Shown: piece by piece, positions 1 through 7,586 of the stretch
Position numbering within the stretch: position 1 is the stretch's first letter
Layout: each line of letters begins with the position of its first letter
Notes under the pieces: generated by a model
What the model saw: only the letters and a program-made list of their open reading frames with translations
What the model was told of the DNA's origin: nothing
The model's database searches: none
Made by a program: the position numbers and the translations under genes
DNA from: Lachnospiraceae bacterium
GTDB lineage: Bacteria > Bacillota_A > Clostridia > Lachnospirales > Lachnospiraceae
NCBI GenBank assembly: GCA_009911175.1
Contig: QXWX01000112.1
Location: forward strand, 1 to 20,004
Length of the DNA: 20,004 bases
Direction: 5' to 3'

Positions 1-533
1 AAAGCTTGGTATAAAACTTCGAGGATAGTCGGATTTTAGTAACGATTGATTCGAGTCTTTATTATCCGGGTTTTAGGATATAAAACCGTTCCTGTTGGGT
101 TTCTGCTCACACCCTGACCGGGAGCTCACAGTAACGGCATCCAGCCCACTTATCCATTCGCAAAAACCGTGCTGACGCAGGCGCGGATTATATTAAGACT
201 TCCACCGGATTTCCTGCATAGACAGGGTGCGTCATAATCTGTGCCTGACCAAGGCGTGGTTCATAATATATCCCTCTTTAAAAAAGCTCCTGCATCATTC
301 CGATCTGTCTGGCAGTCACTGCAATATTTCTTTTTCTCCGAGACCAACCCTTTATTCTTTCGTGCGTTTTGAAACCAATACAGAGAATCTTGACTGATTC
401 TGGCTTCTTCATTCGGCCCCATCGGGCTGTGTGACACCCCCGGGGGTAAAATGGTAGCTTATGGTTAACGATTCCCGGCTGGTCAGGACGTAAATTATAG
501 TAAAATTTGAAAAAAGAGGACACCTGTCATTTT
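1..533. other. Leading intergenic stretch, no recognised gene
   Basis: No convincing gene is seen in the first 533 bases. An 81-codon open frame on the - strand (523 to 278) has no ribosome binding site at its start and no recognised domain. The only clear structure is a perfect 12-bp palindrome, ACCCCCGGGGGT, at 436-447. The stretch may be decayed mobile DNA or a dispersed repeat, but nothing here proves that. Confidence 0.4.
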
Positions 534-549
534 TTTGCGCGGCAATATA

Positions 550-558
550 TGCTATGAT
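550..558 (+). promoter_or_regulatory. Extended -10 promoter for deoD-deoB
   Basis: The sequence TGCTATGAT is an extended -10 element (TGnTATGAT) with the hexamer at 553-558. There is no good -35 hexamer at 17 bp, only a T-rich run, which is tolerated by extended -10 promoters. Transcription would start near 565 and leave a leader of about 120 bases before deoD. GTAACT near 575 and AGTTAC near 657 could pair in that leader, but no known riboswitch fold was recognised. Confidence 0.5.
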
Positions 559-685
559 ATGAAAAAGCTAAATCGTAACTGTTTACAACGGCGGGCCACA
601 GACTGTCCACTGCTTACGCAGCCTTCTGTTTTTCTATATTGCTGTCGTCCTGAATAGTTACACAAAATCAAAGGAGGAAAACAAA

Positions 686-1396
686 ATGCCAACACCACAT
701 ATTCAGGCCCAAAAGGGGGAAATCGCAAAATCCGTGATCATGCCCGGAGATCCGCTGAGGGCAAAATTTATAGCGGAGAATTTTCTGGAAAACCCGAAGC
801 TGATCAATGAAGTCAGAAATATACTGGGCTATACAGGAACCTATCAGGGAAGCCCGGTCACTGTTATGGCCAGCGGTATGGGCATGCCGTCCATCGGAAT
901 CTATTCCTATGAGCTGTTTACACAATACGATGTGGAGAGCATCATCCGCGTCGGGTCGGCGGGCGCATACAGCGGGGAACTGAACGTATACGACATCGTG
1001 CTGGCGGACAGCGTATGGAGCGAATCCAGCTTCGCCAGAACCCAGAACGGATTCATCGGGGATGTGATCCTCCCGGATCCGGAACTGAACCAGAGGATCA
1101 AAGACGCGGCGGAGAGCCTGCAGATTCCGCTCACTCCGACAAAGATCCATTCCAGCGATGTATTTTACTGCGAGAGCAGTATGCCGGATTACAAGGAAAT
1201 CCATGACAAGCATGGCTGCACCTGTGTAGAGATGGAGAGCTTCGCCCTCTTCCACAATGCATCCGTCCTTCATAAAAAAGCTGCCTGCCTGCTGACTATT
1301 TCCGATTCTTTCGTTACAAACGAAAAAATTTCCTCAGAGGAACGTCAGAAATCCTTTACCGGGATGATGCGCATTGCGCTGGAGGCATGCCGCTGA
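686..1396 (+). CDS. deoD: Purine nucleoside phosphorylase DeoD
   Basis: This cytoplasmic enzyme splits purine (deoxy)ribonucleosides with phosphate to give the base and (deoxy)ribose-1-phosphate, feeding nucleoside salvage and catabolism. At 236 residues it has the usual length of the hexameric bacterial DeoD family (about 235-240). Family motifs are visible: MPGDPLRAKFIAE near residues 20-32 (phosphate site), MGMPSIGIYSYELF near 65, RVGSAGAYS near 90, VEMESFALF near 180 (nucleoside site) and LLTISDS near 205, whose Asp is the usual catalytic acid. The ATG at 686 has an AAGGAGG site 8 bases upstream. deoB follows 72 bases after the stop with its own ribosome binding site, so the two form the classical operon in which DeoB converts the sugar-1-phosphate product. 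Confidence 0.96.
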   Translation: MPTPHIQAQKGEIAKSVIMPGDPLRAKFIAENFLENPKLINEVRNILGYTGTYQGSPVTVMASGMGMPSIGIYSYELFTQYDVESIIRVGSAGAYSGELNVYDIVLADSVWSESSFARTQNGFIGDVILPDPELNQRIKDAAESLQIPLTPTKIHSSDVFYCESSMPDYKEIHDKHGCTCVEMESFALFHNASVLHKKAACLLTISDSFVTNEKISSEERQKSFTGMMRIALEACR

Positions 1397-1468
1397 TCGG
1401 CAGAGCATGACCTTTTGACGCTTGTATCAACAAATAAAGTATTTACAGCAAAAAAGGAGGAAACTGAC

Positions 1469-2662
1469 TTGAAATATAACCGTATCTTTGTGATCGTTTT
1501 AGATTCCCTGGGAATCGGGGCCATGCCAAATGCGCGCCTCTATGGTGACGAGGGCTGCGATACACTGGGGCATATTGACCCGCATATGCCGGGATTTCAG
1601 ATTCCGAATCTGGCGAAAATGGGGCTGACCAAGCTGCATCCCCTGACAAATGTAAAGACTCCGGATGAACTGATCGGCCGCTGGGCAAGGCTGTTTGAGG
1701 CCAGTGTGGGAAAAGACACCATGACCGGCCACTGGGAGATGATGGGCCTCTATATAACGAAGCCATTTCAGACATTTACGGAAACCGGATTTCCGGATGA
1801 TCTGATCCAGGAGCTGGAAAAACGGACCGGACGCAAGATCATCGGCAACAAGTCCGCCAGCGGCACGGAGATCCTGGAGGAGCTTGCGGAGCAGGAGATT
1901 GCCACCGGAAATATGATTGTCTATACGTCTGCGGATTCTGTGCTGCAGATCTGCGGAAACGAAGAAACCTTCGGTCTGGATGAGTTATATCGGTGCTGCG
2001 AGATCGCCCGGGAGCTGACCATGCGGGACGAATGGAAGGTGGGCCGGGTGATCGCGCGCCCCTATATCGGAAAGAAAAAGGGAGAGTTCAAGCGGACCGC
2101 CAACCGTCACGATTACGCGCTGAAGCCCTATGGCCGCACGATACTCGACGTGATGAAGGAAAACGGCCTGGACGTGATCGGCGTCGGTAAGATCCGGGAC
2201 ATTTTCGACGGGGAAGGTATCACAGAAACACACAAGTCCAAGAGCAGCGTTCACGGGATGGAGCAGACCATCGAGCTGCAGGATAAGGACTTCCGTGGAC
2301 TGTGCTTCACGAATCTGGTGGATTTTGACGCCCTCTGGGGACACCGGAGAGATCCGGTGGGCTACGGCAGAGAGCTGGAAAAATTCGACGTAAACCTGGG
2401 GAAATTTTTAAGCCGCATGAAGGATACCGACCTGCTGATGATCACCGCAGACCACGGAACCGACCCCACCTTCAAGGGCACAGACCATACAAAAGAGATC
2501 GTTCCGCTGCTGATGTATTCGCCGTCCATGAAGGAAAGCGGAGAACTTGAGGATCAGAAGAGCTTCGCCGTGACAGGGGCGACGATTGCAGAGAACTTCG
2601 GACTGCAGATGCCCGAGGGGACGATTGGGGAATCGCTGCTGGGAAAAATAGCGGATCATTAA
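1469..2662 (+). CDS. deoB: Phosphopentomutase DeoB, TTG start
   Basis: DeoB interconverts (deoxy)ribose-1-phosphate and (deoxy)ribose-5-phosphate, linking the DeoD product to central metabolism. It belongs to the alkaline-phosphatase-like metalloenzyme superfamily. The N-terminal metal motif is [13 protein letters not shown]. The C-terminal metal-binding segment reads [18 protein letters not shown], and the intervening cap domain is present. I place the start at TTG 1469, because AAAGGAGG ends 8 bases before it and the protein then begins MKYNRIF, as family members do; this gives 397 residues against about 390-395 in homologues. The frame stays open to an ATG at 1415, but that adds 18 residues without a ribosome binding site. 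The gene lies directly behind deoD on the same transcript. Confidence 0.95.
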   Translation: MKYNRIFVIVLDSLGIGAMPNARLYGDEGCDTLGHIDPHMPGFQIPNLAKMGLTKLHPLTNVKTPDELIGRWARLFEASVGKDTMTGHWEMMGLYITKPFQTFTETGFPDDLIQELEKRTGRKIIGNKSASGTEILEELAEQEIATGNMIVYTSADSVLQICGNEETFGLDELYRCCEIARELTMRDEWKVGRVIARPYIGKKKGEFKRTANRHDYALKPYGRTILDVMKENGLDVIGVGKIRDIFDGEGITETHKSKSSVHGMEQTIELQDKDFRGLCFTNLVDFDALWGHRRDPVGYGRELEKFDVNLGKFLSRMKDTDLLMITADHGTDPTFKGTDHTKEIVPLLMYSPSMKESGELEDQKSFAVTGATIAENFGLQMPEGTIGESLLGKIADH

Positions 2663-2686
2663 AGCATACGAGATAAACAAGAAATT

Positions 2687-2830
2687 GTGCGTATAAAAGT
2701 TCGGATTTGTTATCATTCATACCTTTTAACAAAGCGGGTGCTCAGCCTGCAGGCCCAGGGTAAATCAGAGCAGGAGATCATAGCCGAATGCGGGATTACA
2801 GCAGAGGAAGTCAGGGAGATTCTGGCGTAA
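2687..2830 (+). CDS. Possible 47-aa HTH-like peptide or gene remnant
   Basis: This short frame ends in a segment that looks like a helix-turn-helix: QGKSEQEIIAECGITAEEV, with the turn Gly and flanking hydrophobic residues spaced as in many regulators. It is in the same frame as deoB and opens right after the deoB stop, so GTG 2687 is only one possible start; no ribosome binding site precedes it. It could be the last piece of a lost regulator or transposase, or an expressed micro-protein. Function unknown. Confidence 0.3.
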   Translation: MRIKVRICYHSYLLTKRVLSLQAQGKSEQEIIAECGITAEEVREILA

Positions 2831-2876
2831 GGAGTTGTTCTAACCGGAGAACATGAGGATATGCAGACATGGGAGG

Positions 2877-2900
2877 GGATAGCGCGGTAAAGCGCTATCC
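2877..2900. terminator. Hairpin between convergent deo and DUF624 genes
   Basis: A perfect 9-bp stem (GGATAGCGC / GCGCTATCC) closes a 6-base loop between the end of the deo region and the end of the convergent membrane-protein gene. Neither side has a U-run, so it may be a weak bidirectional terminator or an mRNA 3'-end stabiliser. Confidence 0.45.
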
Positions 2901-2916
2901 TGTTCCGAACAGTTCC

Positions 2917-3528
2917 TTATTCAAACCTGCGGAACGCCCTCCGCAGCAAAAAAGAATTCAGCAAAGCAACCCCTGAAAATCCGATGACAAACCACGTAAA
3001 CCCGACAATCCTGAAATCAATAAATATGGTAAACGCGCCGGCCAGCGACAGGACGACCAGGAGCAGGAGGGTATAGGGAAGCTGCGCAATACTGATGATA
3101 AATGCGTTTTTCAGCGAGTTTTTGATGGTATTTTCAAACCGGGCAATATACGGGAAAATGTAAATTGCGGGAAATAATAACAGAATACTCACGGCAATCA
3201 GAAGAAAGGAAAAAATCTGCTGAAAGGAGCCTCCCATCATTCCAACGGCACGGTAATCCATCCAGAGGACGATGCCTGCGAGCAGCAGGATCATCCAGGA
3301 AATGGTACTGTGCCTGAAATTATTTTTAAAAGCCCGGAAAAAGGACGAGAAAATGTAGCTTTCCTCATTCTTCGCCATTTTCAGAGTCACGGAATACAGG
3401 GCGGTTGCAGATGCCCCGATGGTGACAATGGGGATTGAGCAGATCAGAAAGAGGAAATTCAGGATAAACAGGTCGGTTAACCTGGATAAAAACTGCATGA
3501 TCGGACTGTCGTAATTAAAAAATTTCAT
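2917..3528 (-). CDS. DUF624 (YesL-like) membrane protein
   Basis: A predicted integral membrane protein of 203 residues. It starts MKFFNYDSP and has four or five hydrophobic segments (roughly residues 20-45, 75-95, 105-130, 140-165 and 170-190). The pattern MQFLSRLTDLFILNFLFLI followed by GASATALYSVTLKM is characteristic of the DUF624/YesL family, whose members often sit near carbohydrate ABC transporters and whose function is unknown. The ATG at 3528 has AAGGAGG 7-13 bases upstream. The frame continues 48 codons upstream, but that extension is translated from the structured element at 3560-3732 and is not credible as protein. No sugar transporter adjoins the gene here, so its partner is unknown. 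Confidence 0.85.
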   Translation of the reverse strand: MKFFNYDSPIMQFLSRLTDLFILNFLFLICSIPIVTIGASATALYSVTLKMAKNEESYIFSSFFRAFKNNFRHSTISWMILLLAGIVLWMDYRAVGMMGGSFQQIFSFLLIAVSILLLFPAIYIFPYIARFENTIKNSLKNAFIISIAQLPYTLLLLVVLSLAGAFTIFIDFRIVGFTWFVIGFSGVALLNSFLLRRAFRRFE

Positions 3529-3559
3529 TGGTAGGCCTCCTTGAGCTTTATTTATGCCC

Positions 3560-3732
3560 GCGAAGCAACGAGCCAAGTAGCCATGCTTGCATGGATATTT
3601 GGCGACTGCCGCGAGGGTTGCTAAGTGCCAGTGGCACTTGTTCAGCAACGACCGAAACGGAGTGTAGACCAAATACCCCGCAGCTTGCCGCGCTGGAATT
3701 TTGATGCCCCGTCAGCTTGCTGCGGGGTATTT
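3560..3732. repeat. Highly structured intergenic element with three nested inverted repeats
   Basis: Three strong inverted repeats are packed into about 170 bases. First, GCCAA 3572-3576 pairs with TTGGC 3599-3603 around an inner CCATG-CTTG-CATGG hairpin. Second, GTTGCT 3617-3622 pairs with AGCAAC 3644-3649 around AAGTGCCA-G-TGGCACTT. Third, AAATACCCCGCAGC 3671-3684 pairs with GCTGCGGGGTATTT 3719-3732. It lies between an orphan promoter/RBS and the DUF624 gene. It resembles a dispersed repeat or a structured RNA; no known family is assigned. Confidence 0.6.
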
Positions 3733-3763
3733 GACTGACCACATGTTCTTTAAATAATTGATT

Positions 3764-3808
3764 CAGTGTGAGTCCTCCTTCCTCAAAAAAGAACTTCTTA
3801 AGATTATA
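3764..3808 (-). promoter_or_regulatory. Promoter and perfect RBS without an intact gene
   Basis: On the - strand, TGCTATAAT (extended -10, hexamer at 3803-3808) is followed by a perfect AAGGAGG at 3774-3780. Seven bases later comes CTG (3766-3764), which opens a frame reading (M)NQLFKEHVV before it runs into the structured element and ends at 3548. There is no recognisable protein. This looks like the 5' end of a gene whose body was replaced, or a leader that now serves the DUF624 gene. Confidence 0.45.
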
Positions 3809-3941
3809 GCACGATATTTCACTTTTTACTAATCATTTTGCGGTCCTGATAAAAAAACATAAGAAAAGAGACAAGGATTCAGAAAACAGGTACATTTCAG
3901 AAAATCGAAAACAGGCATTCTGTCAGCCCCGGGATATACCA

Positions 3942-3974
3942 CAGGCCGCGCCAGGTATAGTCTGACGCGGCCTG
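3942..3974 (-). terminator. Hairpin downstream of the yia-like operon
   Basis: CAGGCCGCG (3942-3950) and CGCGGCCTG (3966-3974) form a perfect 9-bp GC-rich stem with a 15-base loop just past the stop of the last operon gene. No clear U-tract follows on the - strand, so it may be a weak terminator or a 3'-end stabiliser. Confidence 0.5.
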
Positions 3975-4005
3975 AAAGATTTCCAACCGTACACTTGGAA
4001 TATAT

Positions 4006-4461
4006 TTATCGTTTCACCTTCACCACAATTTTTTTCACCCGGCAGCTCTCCCCAGCCATACACCGGGGCTTATGCGCGTCCTCCGGAGGCACAACGGCAA
4101 GGTCGCCGGCTTCCAGAAGAATCTGCCCGCTGTCTCTGGGATCTTCAAAAAATACCAGATCCTTTTCCTGATCATAGGGGGCCTTTTCTTTCAGGCCCTC
4201 CCGTTTCACATATCCAAACATTTCCCTTCCATAGACCACGTACTGGATATCGAAGTAACGGTTATGCGCTTCGAACGCACACTCCTCCCACGGCATCGTG
4301 GTATATTCCTGGACATTCGCGAAAACCTCGTTTCCGTCGATCTCCGTAATTCCCACCGGAAGGGCTTCCAAATCTTCCGTCCTTAAAAAATGATATGCCT
4401 TTGTAAATTTTTCTGACAGGTAGTTGTATTTGTCAGCAAGTTTCAGATTTGTTGTGAGCAT
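4006..4461 (-). CDS. YhcH/YjgK/YiaL family protein
   Basis: A 151-residue cupin-like protein of the YhcH/YjgK/YiaL family, usually about 150 residues. These proteins are often encoded with sialic-acid or keto-sugar-acid catabolic genes and are thought to act on the sugar substrate or its anomers; the exact reaction is unsettled. Visible family traits are the early leucine-rich helix, EIDGNEVFANVQEYTT, FEAHNRYFDIQYVVYG (with His and Asp likely at the metal or ligand site), and the C-terminal GDLAVVPPEDAHKP, which includes the conserved Asp-Ala-His. The start is ATG 4461 with GGAGG 8 bases upstream; an in-frame ATG at 4494 lacks a site. It is the last gene of the operon, separated from dctM by a tandem-repeat array, in the same company as E. 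coli yiaL. Confidence 0.88.
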   Translation of the reverse strand: MLTTNLKLADKYNYLSEKFTKAYHFLRTEDLEALPVGITEIDGNEVFANVQEYTTMPWEECAFEAHNRYFDIQYVVYGREMFGYVKREGLKEKAPYDQEKDLVFFEDPRDSGQILLEAGDLAVVPPEDAHKPRCMAGESCRVKKIVVKVKR

Positions 4462-4556
4462 GATTTTTCCTCCGTTTATTCCGCAAAAGTTCATTTCTGT
4501 TAGATTCTTGTTATCAGCCGCCGCTCGTTCTGTTACGATTCACAGTTTGCCAGCCT

Positions 4557-4643
4557 GAATATCCATCTGCGGCGGCCGTGCTTAGAATATCCATCTTTGG
4601 CAGCCGTACTTAGAATATCCATCTTTGGCGGCGGCCGTACTTA
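4557..4643. repeat. Tandem repeat array (28, 28 and 31 bp) at the dctM stop
   Basis: Three consecutive copies start GAATATCCATCT and end in a GCCGTACTTA-type tail: 4557-4584, 4585-4612 and 4613-4643. Copies 1 and 2 are 28 bp; copy 3 carries a 3-bp GGC insertion. The TTA that ends copy 3 is, on the - strand, the TAA stop of dctM, so the array begins exactly at that stop and every copy carries a TAAG. Copies differ at only a few positions. Confidence 0.9.
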
Positions 4644-5927
4644 GAACAGATTTGGAAACAACGCCGTCGGTATTGCCAGAAATACATCGGAGAATACGAT
4701 CATCAGCGCCAGCACCGCAATAGATGACAGGAAGTAGGGCAGCACTCCTTTGAACGAGTCCTCAATACTGATCCCGCTGATAGACCCGGCCAGCAGCAGG
4801 CACAGGCCGTAGGGCGGAGTCACCAGCCCAAGAGCCAGTGTCACGACTACGATCAGCCCAAGGATGATGGGGCTGACACCCAGGGCGGTGGCGGAGGGCA
4901 GGATGATCGGCACAAACAGGATCATGGCCGGAACCGCGTCCATAAAGGTTCCCACGAACATGAAGAACAATACCACCACGATCAGGAATACCAGCTTTCC
5001 GCCGGGCATTCCGACGAAGATTCCCTGCACCTTTTCATTGAGCTGGTAGTAGCTCATCAGCTCTCCCAGGGCATTGGCCGCGGCCAGGGCGAAGAGGGAG
5101 AGGGAGGAAAGCTTCATGGTCTCGATCAGGATCGCCGGGATGCGGCTGATCTTGATGGTGTGGTAGAAAAAGATTCCGATGATCAGTGCGTAGACACAGG
5201 CAACCGCCGCGGATTCCGTGGGGGTAAACAGCCCGGACACGATACCGCCGATCAGGATGATGGGGGTCAGAAGCGCCGGGAGCGAGGTCCAGATCTGTTT
5301 CAGCACTTCTTTGGTGGGCACCTTCTCCCCTTTTGGGAAATTCTTTTTCTTAGAGTACAATACAATCACAAGCATCATGGCCAGGCCCAGCATGATTCCG
5401 GGGATCAGTCCGGTCATGAACAGGGCGCCGGTGCCGACGTTGGCAATTCCCGCATAGACCACCATGGTAATGCTGGGCGGGATGATGGAGCCCAGAGTGG
5501 AGGACGCGGCGGTGACGCCCACGGCCGTTCCTTTGTCATAGCCCTGTTTTTCCATGGCAGGAATCAGGATCTTTCCGATTCCCGCGGTGTCCGCCTGGGA
5601 AGAACCGGAGATTCCGGCAAATATCATGGATACCAGGATATTTGCATGGGCCAGGCCGCCCCGCACGTGGCCTACAGAGGACTTGCACACGTCGATCAGA
5701 CGGTCGGAAATGGAACCTTCGTTCATCAGGTTGGCCGCCAGGATAAACAGCGGCACGGCCAGCAGGGTGAAGCTGTTCAGTCCGTTGAACATTTTTGTAA
5801 ATACGACACTGTTGGGGATGATCGGAAGGGCCGCGATTCCCGCAAAGGACACGAAGCCGAGGGCATAGGAAATGGGAACACCGATCAACACAAATATTAC
5901 AAAAAGAACGATCAATAAAATCTGCAT
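4641..5927 (-). CDS. dctM: TRAP transporter large permease (DctM/YiaN)
   Basis: This is the 428-residue, about 12-helix permease of a tripartite ATP-independent periplasmic (TRAP) transporter, which uses an ion gradient to take up a solute delivered by the binding protein. Family signatures are the N-terminal FVIFVLIGVPISYALG, the AVPLFILAANLMNEGSI segment near residue 60, SMIFAGISGSSQADTAGIG near 105 and SIIPPSITMVVYAGI near 150. It pairs with DctQ (separate gene, stop 1 bp before this ATG) and DctP. The ATG at 5927 has GGGAGG 9 bases upstream. Length and motifs are normal and no defect is seen. Its stop codon lies inside a tandem repeat. Confidence 0.95.
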   Translation of the reverse strand: MQILLIVLFVIFVLIGVPISYALGFVSFAGIAALPIIPNSVVFTKMFNGLNSFTLLAVPLFILAANLMNEGSISDRLIDVCKSSVGHVRGGLAHANILVSMIFAGISGSSQADTAGIGKILIPAMEKQGYDKGTAVGVTAASSTLGSIIPPSITMVVYAGIANVGTGALFMTGLIPGIMLGLAMMLVIVLYSKKKNFPKGEKVPTKEVLKQIWTSLPALLTPIILIGGIVSGLFTPTESAAVACVYALIIGIFFYHTIKISRIPAILIETMKLSSLSLFALAAANALGELMSYYQLNEKVQGIFVGMPGGKLVFLIVVVLFFMFVGTFMDAVPAMILFVPIILPSATALGVSPIILGLIVVVTLALGLVTPPYGLCLLLAGSISGISIEDSFKGVLPYFLSSIAVLALMIVFSDVFLAIPTALFPNLF

Positions 5928-5928
5928 A

Positions 5929-6417
5929 CTATTTTCCTCCCTGTTTATTCAGCAAAGCTTTCACATCCTCGACGATCTGTCCGATCAGGTACAGAGCGGA
6001 GGTCGCGCCGCAGACCGGAATACACAGCCAGGTCGGCCCCCGTTTGAAATCCGGGATGCTTACCCACCGGTAATTCCAGAACTGGATCGTAACCCGGAAT
6101 CCGTAATAGAACATCAGGATTGACACCACCAGCATGATAAGCGCGATCACGATTCCCAGGATCTTTTTCAGCTTTTCGTTGGTGAGCTTGTCGCTGACCG
6201 ATGTAAACGCAAAATGCTGTTTTTCATAGACCATGGCCGCAGCCCCCATGAATGCCGCCCAGATAAATGCGTACATGGACACATCTTCGGTCCAGATGGC
6301 GGCGATGCCTGCGTACCGGCAGCCCATTTGGATCACAATGCTTCCCAAAAAGATACACAAAAAGATTCCGCCCACTGCAATTTGGATTTTCTGCAGATAA
6401 CTCAATGCTTTCTTCAT
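5929..6417 (-). CDS. dctQ: TRAP transporter small permease (DctQ/YiaM)
   Basis: A 162-residue membrane protein with four hydrophobic segments (about residues 12-32, 47-65, 88-108 and 135-150), the fold and length of the DctQ family. Diagnostic parts are FLGSIVIQMGCRYAGI and TEDVSMYAFIWAAFMGAAAMVYE, where the Trp-Thr-Glu-Asp region and the acidic/aromatic pattern are conserved. It associates with DctM in the membrane. The gene starts 2 bases after the DctP stop and ends 1 base before the DctM start, so translational coupling is likely. TRAP substrate specificity is set by DctP rather than by this subunit. Confidence 0.93.
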   Translation of the reverse strand: MKKALSYLQKIQIAVGGIFLCIFLGSIVIQMGCRYAGIAAIWTEDVSMYAFIWAAFMGAAAMVYEKQHFAFTSVSDKLTNEKLKKILGIVIALIMLVVSILMFYYGFRVTIQFWNYRWVSIPDFKRGPTWLCIPVCGATSALYLIGQIVEDVKALLNKQGGK

Positions 6418-6419
6418 TG

Positions 6420-7457
6420 TTACTCTCCTTCCTTGCGCACCATATCCAGATACCCCTGCATTCCGTATTTTTCTGCAAATTGATCCTGGATCGGGATGGC
6501 AATCTCCTGAAATGCTTTGATATCCACGTCCTCAAATTCTGTAATGTCCGCGCCGTCAGCCGCCACCTGGGCCTTGGATTCCTCGTACATATCATAGGTC
6601 ACCTGACGGTTTTCCTCGGTGGCAACGCGGCAGGCTTCGTCAAACCAGCCCCTTTGCTCCTCGGTCAATGCATCGTAAAACGGTCCTGTGGTCAGGAATA
6701 AACGGGTGGTGTAGTCGTGATGCGTTTCGCTGACATATTTTCCGTTGTCCGTCTTGTGGTGCTCCTTTAAACGAAAGCTGGTGTAGTCATTTTCCGCGGA
6801 GTCCACGACGCCCTGGCTCAGCGCCTGGTACAGCTCGCCCCATGCCACAGAGGTGGGGATCGCCTGGCAGCTTTTCCAAAATTCCTGCACCACCGGGGTG
6901 CTCTGGGTACGGATGGTCATGCCTTTCAAGTCGGAAGGCGCAGTCACCGGTTTCTTTCCATAATAATCGCGGACGGAGCAGGTCCAGTATCCCATGATCT
7001 TAAAGCGGTCGTTCATTTTTTCGCTCAGCAGATCGCTCATCCCCTGTCCAAATTCGCCGTCTACGCAGGCTTCCCAGTGGTCGAAGCTGTCAAACAGATA
7101 CAGCAGGGAAAACATATCGATCTCGTTTACGCCCAGCAGAGTCATGAATCCGGGGGATGCGACGGTCAGGTGGATGGCGCCCAGCTCCAGCTTTTCCACC
7201 AGTTCGGATTCATTTTCACCGAGAGTTCCGTGGTGCAGGGTGGCCGTTGCCCGTCCTCCGGAAACCTCCTCCAGCATTTCCTTGAAGCGGATTGCCGCTT
7301 TGGTATAGGGATTTTCCAGGGAGGTCTGGTTGTGGGCCAGGATGATGTTCAGCTCCGGCGCGGGCTTGCCGTCCTGGGAACCGCCGGAGGACCCGCATCC
7401 GGTCAGGCCGGTCAGCAGCATCAGCGCTGCCAGACAGAAGCAGCAGAATTTTTTCAT
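6420..7457 (-). CDS. dctP: TRAP solute-binding lipoprotein (DctP/YiaO)
   Basis: A 345-residue solute-binding protein. The N-terminus MKKFCCFCLAALMLLTGLTGC is a lipoprotein signal peptide with lipobox LTGC, so the protein is anchored on the outer face of the Gram-positive membrane. DctP features include KAAIRFKEMLEEVSGGRATA near residue 58, the loop DLKGMTIRTQSTPV near 180, whose Arg usually salt-bridges the carboxylate of the ligand, and GVVDSAENDYTSF near 230. The ligand is therefore probably an organic or sugar acid. E. coli YiaO binds 2,3-diketo-L-gulonate, and the adjacent YiaK- and YiaL-like genes suggest a related ligand. Start ATG 7457 is preceded by GAAAGGAAAGG. The gap to yiaK holds a 22-bp tandem repeat. 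Confidence 0.93.
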   Translation of the reverse strand: MKKFCCFCLAALMLLTGLTGCGSSGGSQDGKPAPELNIILAHNQTSLENPYTKAAIRFKEMLEEVSGGRATATLHHGTLGENESELVEKLELGAIHLTVASPGFMTLLGVNEIDMFSLLYLFDSFDHWEACVDGEFGQGMSDLLSEKMNDRFKIMGYWTCSVRDYYGKKPVTAPSDLKGMTIRTQSTPVVQEFWKSCQAIPTSVAWGELYQALSQGVVDSAENDYTSFRLKEHHKTDNGKYVSETHHDYTTRLFLTTGPFYDALTEEQRGWFDEACRVATEENRQVTYDMYEESKAQVAADGADITEFEDVDIKAFQEIAIPIQDQFAEKYGMQGYLDMVRKEGE

Positions 7458-7471
7458 GATGGTTTACCTTT

Positions 7472-7580
7472 CCTTTCTATTAATGAACGATGTCCTTTCT
7501 ATTAATTAGCGATGTTCTTTCTGTTAATGAACGATGTCCTTTCTATAAATGAACAATGTTCTTTCTATATTAACAATATC
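7472..7580. repeat. 22-bp tandem repeat array between yiaK and dctP
   Basis: Nearly five head-to-tail copies of a 22-bp unit, beginning CCTTTCTATTAATGAACGAT: 7472-7493, 7494-7515, 7516-7537, 7538-7559 and a degenerate 20-bp copy at 7560-7579. Copies differ from each other by one to four bases. On the - strand (the mRNA sense) each unit carries AGAAAGG, a Shine-Dalgarno-like string, and the last one merges with the real ribosome binding site of dctP. The period is close to two helical turns. Confidence 0.92.
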
Positions 7581-7586
7581 CTTTGC

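Noticed and set aside
565..670. Purine riboswitch before deoD
   Set aside because: The leader is long enough, but none of the conserved purine-aptamer loop sequences could be found.
668..1273. A 201-codon open frame on the - strand
   Set aside because: It is antisense to deoD, which has complete family motifs and a ribosome binding site.
3529..3672. A 48-residue N-terminal extension of the DUF624 protein
   Set aside because: The extension is read through the structured element, while AAGGAGG directly precedes ATG 3528 and homologues begin MKFFNYDSP-like.
5160..5918. A 252-codon open frame on the + strand
   Set aside because: It is antisense to dctM and its composition (many Gly, His, Asp, Gln, no hydrophobic core) is typical of the complement of a membrane-protein gene.
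7472..7580. Possible CRISPR array
   Set aside because: The units are head-to-tail with no unique spacers, and no cas genes are present. The same applies to 4557-4643.
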